Positions 1 to 7,944 of a stretch of DNA of 64,000 bases are shown here, one piece after another (within the stretch, counting starts at the first letter, position 1; each line of letters opens with the position of its first letter). The notes beneath the pieces were generated by a model. It worked only from the letters and a program-made list of their open reading frames with translations, did not search any database and was not told where the DNA came from. The stretch is from Mycobacterium sp. (GTDB lineage: Bacteria; Actinomycetota; Actinomycetes; Mycobacteriales; Mycobacteriaceae). The stretch lies in the NCBI GenBank assembly GCA_025965895.1, contig JAOPWC010000058.1, forward strand, positions 54,545 to 118,544, read 5' to 3'. Position numbers and translations under genes: made by a program.

Positions 1-24
1 CAGGATCGGCACGTAGACGTTCAA
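1..24 (-). CDS. nuoA: NADH-quinone oxidoreductase subunit A, N-terminus only
   Basis: Only the first eight codons are in the window. Read on the minus strand from a TTG at 24 they give M-N-V-Y-V-P-I-L, which matches the start of mycobacterial NuoA (MNVYIPIL). An AGGGAG ribosome-binding site lies four bases upstream of the TTG. NuoA is a membrane subunit of respiratory complex I. The upstream gene on the same strand is the Rv3143-like receiver protein, as in M. tuberculosis. The rest of the gene runs off the left edge. Very short, so the call leans on synteny. Confidence 0.72.
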
Positions 25-165
25 CTCGCTCCCTGATGCGTCGCGCGCGTGCGACGAGCCTGTTGCAGGCGCCGCCACGTAATCTATTGCACAGCCTAAT
101 AGTGTCGCGACAGGCCCTGTCGAGTTTTGCGGAGGCGGGTTGACCGGGCAAGTCAAAGCCGCAGG

Positions 166-573
166 TCAGACGCCTGATGCCCGGGTGCGGAGCAGCCCGA
201 CGACCGCGTCGGCCAGGCTGACGGGATCGATGGGGTGAGGCACTGCGGCTTCGGCCCGCGACCAGTTGGCCAGCCACGCATCGTCGGGTCGTCCGGTCAG
301 CACCACGATCGGTGGGCAGTCGGCGATTTCGTCCTTGAGCTGTTTGGCGATGCCCATGCCGCCGGTCGGTGTCGCCTCGCCGTCGAGGATGGCCAGGTCG
401 ACGGTGCCGGCGTCCACCTGCTTGATCACCATCGGCCCGGTCGCGACGTCGAGGTAGGTCAGCTCGGGCAGTTCCGGGCGGAGTCGCCTGCCGAGCGCGA
501 GCTTGACCTGTTCGCGCACGTTGGCGTCGTCGCTGTAGACGAGGATCCGCAGCGCAGTAGTGGACTCGGGCAC
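166..573 (-). CDS. stand-alone response-regulator receiver protein (Rv3143-like)
   Basis: A 135-residue protein that is little more than one CheY-like receiver domain. The N-terminal strand RILVYSDD carries the acidic pair, AILDGEA (about residues 62-68) carries the likely phospho-acceptor Asp, and VVLTGRP is the strand with the conserved Thr. No DNA-binding output domain follows. It matches the small receiver protein Rv3143, encoded next to the nuo operon in M. tuberculosis, and here sits 141 bases upstream of nuoA on the same strand. The cognate kinase and output are not known from the sequence. Confidence 0.8.
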   Translation of the reverse strand: MPESTTALRILVYSDDANVREQVKLALGRRLRPELPELTYLDVATGPMVIKQVDAGTVDLAILDGEATPTGGMGIAKQLKDEIADCPPIVVLTGRPDDAWLANWSRAEAAVPHPIDPVSLADAVVGLLRTRASGV

Positions 574-587
574 GCCGCCGATGCTAC

Positions 588-639
588 GACCTGATGCTGA
601 GACCTGATGCCAAGACCTGATGCTGAGACCCGATGCTGA
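588..639. repeat. four tandem copies of a 13-bp repeat
   Basis: Consensus GACCTGATGCTGA. Copies begin at 588, 601, 614 and 627; copy 2 ends CCAA instead of CTGA and copy 4 has GACCC for GACCT, and a fifth partial copy starts at 640. The array lies entirely between the start of the receiver gene (573) and the stop of the YceI gene (642). It is a minisatellite and a plausible VNTR typing locus. Confidence 0.9.
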
Positions 640-641
640 GA

Positions 642-1172
642 CTAGGTGTGCCGGAAGACCGCGTCGGCCGAGACTGTCGTGGTTTTGCCGATCATGCCGA
701 CCATGTTGCCGCTCACCCCGAATTGCTCGCGGTCAACGGTCGTCGTCGCGGTGACCCGCACCGCGCCGCCGTCGAGGGTCGCGACCCTGGCGCGGAACGG
801 TAGCGCGACGGTGTTGCCCCGGACGGTCAGATCGGCCCGCACGTTCACCTCGTCGTCGTCGGCGGGGTCGACGCCGTTGACCGTCACCACGATGTCGGGA
901 TAGTGCTCGGCGTCGAAGAAATCGGCCGAGCGCAGGTGCTTGTCGCGCTGACGGATTCCCGTCCGCAGCGAGGCGGCCTTGATCACCACCCTGCCGGAAA
1001 CCTTCCCGTCCGGGCTGACCCGACCCTCGCCGCTGAACTCGGTGAACCGGCCCTTGACGTTCATCAGGCCCCAGGACGTCTTGTTCCTGAACTCGAACTT
1101 CGACCGCTCGGGCACCAGGGTCCAGACGCCAACGGCCTGAGGGTTGCTCAACAGGGTTTGGATGGTTGACAT
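642..1172 (-). CDS. YceI family protein
   Basis: A 176-residue YceI-like lipocalin-fold protein. Characteristic features are VWTLVPERSKFEFRNK near residue 16, then VKGRFTEFSGEG, a segment around LRTGIRQRDKHLRSADFFDAE, and a C-terminal repeat of beta strands. Family members bind polyisoprenoids or other amphiphilic ligands. I see no signal peptide, so this one is probably cytoplasmic, as many actinobacterial YceI proteins are. The start is the ATG at 1172 because GGAGGTGAC sits directly upstream; a longer open frame to 1352 has no such support. Confidence 0.85.
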   Translation of the reverse strand: MSTIQTLLSNPQAVGVWTLVPERSKFEFRNKTSWGLMNVKGRFTEFSGEGRVSPDGKVSGRVVIKAASLRTGIRQRDKHLRSADFFDAEHYPDIVVTVNGVDPADDDEVNVRADLTVRGNTVALPFRARVATLDGGAVRVTATTTVDREQFGVSGNMVGMIGKTTTVSADAVFRHT

Positions 1173-1275
1173 GTCACCTCCGGGATACGGGGAGTTGCTG
1201 ATCAGGTAACGGCGCGATGCCTCCCGTAGCGAATATGCGGTGCCGTCGCGACTGTACTCATGGGCAAACTGAAAG

Positions 1276-2184
1276 TCATGCACTCGGCAGCCGGTCCCCG
1301 GCGCGCAGCAGCGCGCCGGGCAGGCCGTGGCCGACCAGTTTCTGTGCGACACGGGCCGCCTCGATGGCGGCGGTCAGATCAACGTCGACGTGCACGCCGC
1401 TGTCGCGCAGCATGTACACCAGGTCCTCGGTGGCGATATTGCCGGTGGCCCCGGGCGCGAACGGGCACCCGCCCAGCCCGCCGACCGACGCGTCGAGCCT
1501 GGTGACGCCTTCGGCGATGGCCGCGTATGCGCTGGCCAGGCCCGCGCCGCGGGTGTTGTGGAAGTGCGCGCCCAGCGGGGTGTCGCCGATGCGTTGCCGG
1601 ACCGCGGCGATCAGGTCGGCGGTCCGTCGCGGCGTCGTCGTGCCGATCGTGTCCGCCAGCGCGAGCCGGTCGACGCCGTGCTCGCACGCCGCCGAGATCA
1701 CGTCGAGCACCCGCTGTGTGGGAGTCGGGCCATCGAACGGGCAGTCCCAGGCAGTGGCGATGATGACCTCGACCGACACGTCGCTGTCACGGGCCACCTC
1801 AACGATCTGGGCGATCTGGGCCGCAGCCGCCGCGCTTCCGCGACCGACGTTGGCGCGGCTGTGGCCGTCCGACGCCGACACCACGTACTCGATCGACCGA
1901 AGTCCTGCCGCGATCGCGCGCTTCGCGCCGTTCGGGCTCGCCACCAATGCCGAGAACTCGACGTCGGAGTATTTACCCAACTCGGCCGCGAGTTCGGCGG
2001 CGTCGGCGAGTGCCGGCACCTTCGACGGCGAAACGAACGCGGTCGCCTCCACTTCGCGCACACCGGTGGCCGTGACCGCGTCGAGCAGTTCGAGCTTGGC
2101 GGCCAACGGAATCGGCTCCTCGATCTGCAAGCCGTCGCGCAGCGACACCTCGCGGATCGTGACGCTCGACGGTAGGTCTGTCAT
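1276..2184 (-). CDS. hydroxymethylglutaryl-CoA lyase family protein
   Basis: 302 residues, a single HMGL-like TIM barrel. The N-terminus has EVSLRDGLQIE (metal-binding Asp and the Arg that contacts substrate), HFHNTRG near residue 205 supplies the metal-binding His pair, and GLGGCPFAPGATGN near residue 235 carries the catalytic Cys loop. The family cleaves 3-hydroxy-3-methylglutaryl-CoA to acetyl-CoA and acetoacetate, or related branched acyl-CoAs. It overlaps the upstream CoA-transferase gene by four bases (ATGA), so the pair is translationally coupled. The transferase probably makes the CoA ester that this enzyme cleaves. Confidence 0.87.
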   Translation of the reverse strand: MTDLPSSVTIREVSLRDGLQIEEPIPLAAKLELLDAVTATGVREVEATAFVSPSKVPALADAAELAAELGKYSDVEFSALVASPNGAKRAIAAGLRSIEYVVSASDGHSRANVGRGSAAAAAQIAQIVEVARDSDVSVEVIIATAWDCPFDGPTPTQRVLDVISAACEHGVDRLALADTIGTTTPRRTADLIAAVRQRIGDTPLGAHFHNTRGAGLASAYAAIAEGVTRLDASVGGLGGCPFAPGATGNIATEDLVYMLRDSGVHVDVDLTAAIEAARVAQKLVGHGLPGALLRAGDRLPSA

Positions 2185-3386
2185 AGCACTCCCTCCGCAC
2201 GCAGAGCCTCGAGCTCGGCCGTCGTCTTGCCGAGCAGCCCGGCATAGATCTCGCTGTTGTGCTGGCCGGGCCGGGCCGGTCCGGCGTTTCGGACACTGCC
2301 CGGCGTGTCCGACAGCCGTGGCACGATACCCGGACCCAGCACGGGGCCGCCGATGCGTTCATCGAAGTGCTCGGCGATCATGCCGCGGGCGCGCAGCTGC
2401 GGATCGTCCACCACCTCGGCCACGGTGTTGATCGGCCCGGCGACGACACCCGCGGCGCCGAGCTCGTCGATGATCTCGCCGGGCGGTTTGCCCGCGGCCC
2501 AGTCGCCGATCAGCTTGTCGAGCTCGTCCTGGTTGCGCCCTCGGGCGACGTGAGTGGCGAAGCGGTCGTCGGTGGCCAGCTCGGGACGGCCCATCGCGTG
2601 GCACAGCCGCCGGAACAGTGTGTCCTGGTTGGCCGCGATCACCACCCAGCTGCCGTCGGCGGTGGGGTAGATGTTCGACGGCGCGATACCGTCCAGCCGG
2701 GTGCCCGATGGGCCGCGCACGACGCCGCCGGCGTCGTAGTCCGGGATGGTGGATTCCTGGATCGCCAGACAGGACTCGGTGATCGCGACGTCGACGATCT
2801 GGCCCCGGCCGGTGATCGCCCGGCGGTACAGCGCTGCCAACGCCCCTTGCACGGCGAACATCCCGGCCAGGCTGTCGCCCAGCGACAGCGCCAGCCGCGG
2901 GGGCGGTTGACCGGGGTAACCGTTGAGATGACGCAGACCGCTGACGGCCTCGGCCACCGACGCGTAACCGGCCTTGTGGGCATCCGGGCCGGTCTGTCCG
3001 TAGCCGGACACCCGGACCAGGATGATGCCCGGATTGCGTTGGCGCAGCACGTCATAGCCGATGTTCCACTTCTCCAGCGTGCCGGGCCGGAAGTTCTCCA
3101 CGACGATGTCGCAGCGTTCGACAAGGTCCAGAAACACGCTGCGGCCTCGGCTGTCGCGCAGGTTCAGCGTGATGACCTTCTTGTTGCGGGCGTGCACGGT
3201 CCAGAAGAAGTGGTGCCCGTCGCGTTCGGCCTGCCCCCAGGTGCGCAGCGGGTCGGGCGCGCCGGGCGCCTCGACCTTGATCACCTCGGCACCGAGGTCG
3301 CCGAGCAGTCGGCCGGCGAAGGGACCGGCGATCAACGTGCCGAGCTCGAGCACCCGGATTCCGTCCAGCGCACCCGTGGGAGTCAT
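2181..3386 (-). CDS. CaiB/BaiF (family III) CoA-transferase
   Basis: 401 residues from the ATG at 3386 (MTPTGALDGIRVLELG). Class III CoA-transferase marks are GTLIAGPFAGRLLGDLGAEVIKVE near the N-terminus, IVVENFRPG, and the catalytic Asp in LSLGDSLAG. These enzymes move CoA from a donor acyl-CoA to a free acid through an aspartyl anhydride. Its coupling to an HMG-CoA-lyase-like gene suggests that the acceptor is a C5/C6 acid such as 3-hydroxy-3-methylglutarate or a citramalate-like acid, by analogy with the human SUGCT/HMGCL pair; that substrate is inference. The frame extends upstream to 3485, which would overlap the divergent gene at 3475. Confidence 0.85.
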   Translation of the reverse strand: MTPTGALDGIRVLELGTLIAGPFAGRLLGDLGAEVIKVEAPGAPDPLRTWGQAERDGHHFFWTVHARNKKVITLNLRDSRGRSVFLDLVERCDIVVENFRPGTLEKWNIGYDVLRQRNPGIILVRVSGYGQTGPDAHKAGYASVAEAVSGLRHLNGYPGQPPPRLALSLGDSLAGMFAVQGALAALYRRAITGRGQIVDVAITESCLAIQESTIPDYDAGGVVRGPSGTRLDGIAPSNIYPTADGSWVVIAANQDTLFRRLCHAMGRPELATDDRFATHVARGRNQDELDKLIGDWAAGKPPGEIIDELGAAGVVAGPINTVAEVVDDPQLRARGMIAEHFDERIGGPVLGPGIVPRLSDTPGSVRNAGPARPGQHNSEIYAGLLGKTTAELEALRAEGVL

Positions 3387-3474
3387 CACTTGAGGATTGT
3401 CCACGACAGCGCCCGTGTCACGACCGGAGTCCACGTCGAGGCGAGCCCGCAGCACGTGGGATGGTAGTGACCAA

Positions 3475-4038
3475 ATGCATGACAACCACTACGTGACCTA
3501 CGAACAATTCGGTCGCAGATTCTTCGAGATCGCCGTCACCGAGGAGCGTGTCGGTGCCGCGTTCGCCGCCATCGCCGGTGACCAGTTCGAGATGGGCCCG
3601 ATCCCGCAGGGACCGGGGAAGTTCGCCCGGATCAGCGCCAAGGTGAAGATTTTGCAGCCTCAGGTCAGGCGGACCATCGGTGACACGATCAACTTCTCGA
3701 TTCGCATCCCGCTGAGAATCGATCTGGTGATCGATCTGCGGCTCGACAAGCAGCGGTTCACCGTCGCCGGTGAGATCGGATTGCGCGCCACCGCGCGGGC
3801 GGCCGAACCGCTGGTGCTGATCATCGACGTCGCGAAACCGAGGCCCTCGGACATCAGGGTGGACGTGTCGTCACAGTCCATCCGCGGGGGGCTGTTGCGG
3901 ATCATTGCCGACGTCGACGGCGAGATCCGGCGGTTCATCGCCAAGTACGTCAGCGACGAGATCGACAAGCCGGCGTCGCAGCAGGCGCAGGTGATCGACG
4001 TGGCCGAGCGCCTCGACAGCGCCTGGACCGGCGTGTAG
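3475..4038 (+). CDS. conserved hypothetical protein, mycobacterial
   Basis: 187 residues from ATG 3475 (MHDNHYVTYEQFGRRFF). No catalytic motif is recognised. The middle is rich in alternating hydrophobic strands (IRIPLRIDLVIDLRL, FTVAGEIGL, VLIIDVAKPRPSDIRVDV), suggesting a beta-rich lipid- or ligand-binding fold, and the C-terminus is helical (IIADVDGEIRRFIAKYVSDEI). There is no signal peptide or membrane span. It is divergent from the CoA-transferase gene and ends 11 bases before the stop of fadE23, which faces it. Codon use is typical of the neighbours. Confidence 0.7.
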   Translation: MHDNHYVTYEQFGRRFFEIAVTEERVGAAFAAIAGDQFEMGPIPQGPGKFARISAKVKILQPQVRRTIGDTINFSIRIPLRIDLVIDLRLDKQRFTVAGEIGLRATARAAEPLVLIIDVAKPRPSDIRVDVSSQSIRGGLLRIIADVDGEIRRFIAKYVSDEIDKPASQQAQVIDVAERLDSAWTGV

Positions 4039-4049
4039 CGCCGCCGTCG

Positions 4050-5261
4050 CTACTTGAGTTCCGCCGACGACAAGCCGAGCAGCCTGCGGGCGACCACCAG
4101 CTGCTGGATTTGCTGCGTGCCCTCGAAGATGTCCAGGATCTTCGAGTCGCGCGCCCACTTCTCCAGCAGCGCCTGCTCCGAATAGCCGGTGGTGCCCGCC
4201 ATTTCGACGGCTTTCAACGTGATGTCGCTGGCCACCCGGGCAGCCTTGGCCTTGCCCATCGAGGCTTCTTTGGAGTTGGGGATGTCGTTGTCGGCCTGCC
4301 ACGCCGAACGCACGGTAAGCAGGTAGCCGGCTTCCCAGTCGGCCTCCATCCGCAGGAACTCCGCGGCCGGGGCGCTCTGCGCATGTGACGGCTTGTCGTA
4401 GGAGATCTCGACGCCCGCGTGGGTGAGGATCTTGCGCAACTCCTCCAGCGCCGCGCGACCGATGCCGACGGCCATCGCCGCCACAATCGGGCGCGTGTTG
4501 TCGAAGGTCTCCATGACCCCGGCGAAGCCCTTCTCCCCGTGGATCTCCGGGCTGCCGAGCAGGTTGTCCTTCGGGATCCGGACGTTGTCGAACCGGATGA
4601 CCGCAGTGTCGGACGCCTTGATGCCGAGCTTGTGCTCGAGGCGTTCGACAGTCACACCCGGATAGTCCCGCGGGACGATGAACGACTTGATCGCCGCACG
4701 ACCCAGCGATCTGTCCAGCGTGGCCCACACCACGATGTGGCTGGCCCGCGAACCGGCGGTCACGAAGATCTTCTCCCCGTTGATCACGTACTCGTCGCCG
4801 TCGAGGGTCGCGGTCGTCGACACCGCCGCGGAGTCGGAGCCGAAACCTGGCTCGGTGATCGCCATCGCGGCCCACACGTTGCCCAGGCGCTGCAACTGCT
4901 CGTCTGTCGCCACACCGGAAATCGTCGCGTTGCCGAGTCCCTGCCGCGGTACCGACAACATCAGCGCGACGTCGCCCCAACTGATCTCCATGACGTTGAC
5001 GACCGCCGACATGTTGCCGCCGTTGTGGTTTTCGTCTTTGCCCTCTTCGCCGTCGCGGAACGCCTCGGCGCCGGCGAACGAGATGGTGTTCGCCTCCGAG
5101 ATCCCCTCGAACAGCGTGGCCAGCGTGTCGAGTTCGACGGGATAGGCGTGTTCCTTGAGGTCGTACTTGCGGGAGATCGGCCGCAGCATCTCGGCGGCGC
5201 CCTGATGGGCCTTGTCGATCACGGCCTGCAGCTTGCGCGGCATTTCCAGGTTGATTGCCAT
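4050..5261 (-). CDS. fadE23: acyl-CoA dehydrogenase FadE23-like
   Basis: 403 residues from ATG 5261 (MAINLEMPRKLQAV). Acyl-CoA dehydrogenase fold: AITEPGFGSDSA is the FAD/substrate loop in the middle domain, and DIFEGTQQIQQL near the C-terminus is the flavin-contact motif of the family. It lies 29 bases downstream of the fadE24-like gene and is probably co-transcribed with it. The order matches Rv3139-Rv3140 in M. tuberculosis, where such adjacent FadE pairs are thought to form heteromers. The natural substrate is not evident. An in-frame extension to 5546 would run into fadE24 and is rejected. Confidence 0.85.
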   Translation of the reverse strand: MAINLEMPRKLQAVIDKAHQGAAEMLRPISRKYDLKEHAYPVELDTLATLFEGISEANTISFAGAEAFRDGEEGKDENHNGGNMSAVVNVMEISWGDVALMLSVPRQGLGNATISGVATDEQLQRLGNVWAAMAITEPGFGSDSAAVSTTATLDGDEYVINGEKIFVTAGSRASHIVVWATLDRSLGRAAIKSFIVPRDYPGVTVERLEHKLGIKASDTAVIRFDNVRIPKDNLLGSPEIHGEKGFAGVMETFDNTRPIVAAMAVGIGRAALEELRKILTHAGVEISYDKPSHAQSAPAAEFLRMEADWEAGYLLTVRSAWQADNDIPNSKEASMGKAKAARVASDITLKAVEMAGTTGYSEQALLEKWARDSKILDIFEGTQQIQQLVVARRLLGLSSAELK

Positions 5262-5290
5262 GACTGGCCTTTCCGTTTCTCGATGACGAC

Positions 5291-6688
5291 TCAGATGACG
5301 ACCACACCCTCGGCCACACCGACCGCGCGCAAATCGCGGTACCAGCGCTCGACCGGGTGTTCCTTGGTGTAGCCGTGGCCGCCGAGCAGCTGGACCCCAT
5401 CCAGTCCGATCTGCATGCCGCGGTCGGTGCCGAGCCGCTTGGCAAGCGCCGCCTCGCGGGCGAACGGCAGGCCCTGCTCGGCGCGGGCCGCGCCGCGCCA
5501 GGTGGTCAGGCGCAGCCCGTCGAGTTCGATCGCGATGTCGGCGCACAGGAACGCCACCGACTGGCGGTGGGCGATCGGCTCGCCGAATGCGTGCCGCTCC
5601 TTGACGTAGGGGACGACGTAGTCCAGCACCGCGTGGCAGGTGCCGACGGCCAGCGCGGCCCAGCCCAGCCGCGCCAGCGCGATCGCCTCGGAGTAGTCGG
5701 CGTCGGTCGCCTCGTCCTCGCCCAACCGCGCGCTGAGCGGAATCGTCACGTGGTCCAGCTCAACCTGGCCCAACGCGGCGGACCGGATGCCCATGCCGGG
5801 GTCCGGCTTGACCGACAGCCCCGGCGATGACGATTCGACGATGAACAGCGCGGGCTTCCCGCTCAGCTGGGCGGCGACGATGAACAGCTCAGCGTCGACC
5901 GCCGCGGGTACCAGCGACTTCACGCCGTCGAGGCGGTAGCCGCTCGGGGTGCGCACCGCGGTGGTCTTCAGCGCGGTCGGGTCGAACAGCGCGTGCGGCT
6001 CGGCGATCGCGACGCACGCCTGCGGCACGTCATCCCCGGCGAACGCGCCCAGGTAGGTGGCCTGCTGGTCGCCGCTGCCCCAGTGGGTCAATGCCGACGC
6101 GACGCCTCCCGGCGCCAGTATCGGCAGCGCCAGACCCATGTCGCCATAGGCGAGCGCCTCTGCGACCAGCGCGTTGGTCACGGTCGATCGGTGGGCGGCG
6201 ATGCCCTCGAAGTGTTCCGGAATGTTGATCGCGGTGATGCCGAGCTCGCCGGCCTTGGTGATCAGGTCGCGCGGGTAGCGGGCGTTGTCGTCGGCCTCGC
6301 GGGCGGCGGGCCGCAGGATCTCCTCGGCGAATTCGCTGACCGTCTCGACGATCAGCTTCTGGTCGTCGTCGGGGGTCAGGTCGAAGTAGTGCTTGCCGCT
6401 GGCCTTCAGGCGGGTGGGACCGCCTCGGCGCCCCTGCACCCGCTCGAACTGACGGGTGCCCGCTCCGGCAACCGAGAACGTGGTCTTGACCCCGTAGCGC
6501 AGGGCTCGGTTCAGCGGGTCACGCAGGTGGTACTTGTCCAGAAATTCCTGTCCCACCAGCGGGGTGATCAACGCAAGCCCGATGTCGATGGGGGTGCGCT
6601 TGTGCTTGCGCAGTCCGACGGCGCTCTCTGCTCCGCTGGCGTTCGCACGGCGCTTGGCGGCGCCTTCGGCAGGCAGGGTGTTGGTCAT
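5291..6688 (-). CDS. fadE24: acyl-CoA dehydrogenase FadE24-like
   Basis: 465 residues. The first 95 or so residues are a basic, low-similarity extension ahead of the dehydrogenase domain, which begins near DDDQKLIVETVSEF. LLGGHGYTKEHPVERWYRD near the C-terminus is the family's FAD-binding loop, and RHAFGEPIAHRQSVAF is the usual dimer-interface helix. It forms the first gene of a pair with fadE23. A 16-bp palindrome 43 bases upstream of its start is a likely repressor site. Synteny and length agree with Rv3139. Confidence 0.85.
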   Translation of the reverse strand: MTNTLPAEGAAKRRANASGAESAVGLRKHKRTPIDIGLALITPLVGQEFLDKYHLRDPLNRALRYGVKTTFSVAGAGTRQFERVQGRRGGPTRLKASGKHYFDLTPDDDQKLIVETVSEFAEEILRPAAREADDNARYPRDLITKAGELGITAINIPEHFEGIAAHRSTVTNALVAEALAYGDMGLALPILAPGGVASALTHWGSGDQQATYLGAFAGDDVPQACVAIAEPHALFDPTALKTTAVRTPSGYRLDGVKSLVPAAVDAELFIVAAQLSGKPALFIVESSSPGLSVKPDPGMGIRSAALGQVELDHVTIPLSARLGEDEATDADYSEAIALARLGWAALAVGTCHAVLDYVVPYVKERHAFGEPIAHRQSVAFLCADIAIELDGLRLTTWRGAARAEQGLPFAREAALAKRLGTDRGMQIGLDGVQLLGGHGYTKEHPVERWYRDLRAVGVAEGVVVI

Positions 6689-6730
6689 GTCAGCAGCTTC
6701 TGTGGTAGGTGGCGATGCCCGTGACCGTAT

Positions 6731-6746
6731 CTTACTCTCGAGTAAG
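6731..6746. promoter_or_regulatory. palindromic operator candidate upstream of fadE24
   Basis: CTTACTCTCGAGTAAG: two perfect 7-base arms separated by TC. It is the only conspicuous inverted repeat in the 101-base gap between hisN and fadE24 and lies 43-58 bases before the fadE24 ATG. The size and symmetry suit a TetR-family regulator, the class that usually controls mycobacterial fadE genes. No such regulator gene is adjacent. Confidence 0.55.
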
Positions 6747-6789
6747 GTACGGCAGTCGTGTTAGGTGACTCACACCGCTGCATCCCGGC

Positions 6790-7569
6790 CTAGAGCCTGT
6801 CCAGAACCGCTTTCTGGAGTAGTCCGTTGGTGGCCACGGCGCTACCGCCGTGTGGCCCCGGCCGGCCTTCGATGCTGGTGAATTCGCCGCCGGCCTCGCG
6901 CACGAGGATGTCGACCGCCGCGAGGTCCCACACCTTCACTTCCGGCTCGAGCGCGATGTCGACGGCCCCTTCGGCGACCAGGCAGTACGAATAGAAGTCG
7001 CCGTAGCCGCGCGCCCGCCACACCTCGTCGGTCAGCACGATGAAGCGCTCGCGCAGCCGGCGCACCGCCCAGCCGGCAAGATCGGAGAACGAAAGGCTCG
7101 CCGCGGCGAGCTCGTCGATCGACGACACCCGCAACCGCCGCGGCGGTTCATGGCCGACGGTCGCGAACGCCCCCTGGCCGGACGCAGCCCACCATCGCTG
7201 CTGCATCGCCGGCGCGCTCACCACGCCGACCACCGGCACGTCATCGGAGAGCAGCGCGATCAGCGTCGCCCATATCGGGACGCCGCGAACGAAGTTCTTG
7301 GTGCCGTCTATTGGATCGATGACCCACTGGCGCCCTTCGAATACCCTTCTGCCGCCGAGCTCTTCGCCGTAGACGGAGTCGTCGGGACGGTGAAATCCCA
7401 GGTTGTTGCGAAGGGTCGTCTCGACGTCGTTGTCGGCGTCGGTGACCGGCGTCATGTCCGGCTTGGTATGTACCTGAAGGTCTTGCGCGCCGTATCGGGG
7501 CATCGTCAGTGAATCGGCCTCGTCGGCCAGTGAGAGCGCCAGCGTCAAGTCATCTGCGGCTTGGGTCAT
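6790..7569 (-). CDS. hisN: histidinol-phosphatase HisN (inositol-monophosphatase family)
   Basis: 259 residues from ATG 7569 ([19 protein letters not shown]). The metal-dependent phosphatase motifs are all present: GEELGG (metal Glu), [15 protein letters not shown] (the Asp-Pro-Ile-Asp-Gly-Thr signature) and [19 protein letters not shown] (the C-terminal metal Asp). Orthology to Rv3137, assigned as the mycobacterial histidinol-phosphatase, is supported by its place directly upstream of fadE24-fadE23. It would dephosphorylate L-histidinol phosphate in histidine synthesis, in the cytoplasm. Confidence 0.85.
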   Translation of the reverse strand: MTQAADDLTLALSLADEADSLTMPRYGAQDLQVHTKPDMTPVTDADNDVETTLRNNLGFHRPDDSVYGEELGGRRVFEGRQWVIDPIDGTKNFVRGVPIWATLIALLSDDVPVVGVVSAPAMQQRWWAASGQGAFATVGHEPPRRLRVSSIDELAAASLSFSDLAGWAVRRLRERFIVLTDEVWRARGYGDFYSYCLVAEGAVDIALEPEVKVWDLAAVDILVREAGGEFTSIEGRPGPHGGSAVATNGLLQKAVLDRL

Positions 7570-7592
7570 GTCTGCAGTCCTACCATTGCCGT

Positions 7593-7919
7593 GTGTGGGA
7601 AATCGGAGTGCTTCTCCTGCTGATCGGGGCGATCGCGTTGGTCGCGGCGCCGTGGTTGATGCGCCGTATGCCACGGGGCGAGACCGTCGCCGGCACGTTG
7701 CTTTTGACCGGTGTCAGCCCGCGCCCTGACGCAACCGGTGAACAGTTCGTGACTGTCACCGGCGTGATCAACGGCCCCACTGTCGACGAGCACGTCGTTT
7801 ATCAACGCTACGCGGTCGACGTCGACCGCTGGCCCACGGCGGGAGATCTGATCCCGGTCGTCTACTCGCCGAAGAACCCCGACAACTGGACCTTCGCCCC
7901 CACACCCGGGCCGGCGTAG
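7593..7919 (+). CDS. small membrane-anchored protein of unknown function
   Basis: 108 residues from GTG 7593 (the codons give V-W-E-I-G). One N-terminal transmembrane segment (about residues 3-21, [20 protein letters not shown]) is followed by a soluble beta-rich tail with [20 protein letters not shown], resembling DUF3592-type single-TM proteins. It is divergent from hisN, with 23 bases between the starts. The ORF could begin upstream at 7509 but that would overlap hisN coding sequence. Function unknown. Confidence 0.6.
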   Translation: MWEIGVLLLLIGAIALVAAPWLMRRMPRGETVAGTLLLTGVSPRPDATGEQFVTVTGVINGPTVDEHVVYQRYAVDVDRWPTAGDLIPVVYSPKNPDNWTFAPTPGPA

Positions 7920-7944
7920 CCGCCGACCGCGCGCCCCGACAGCG

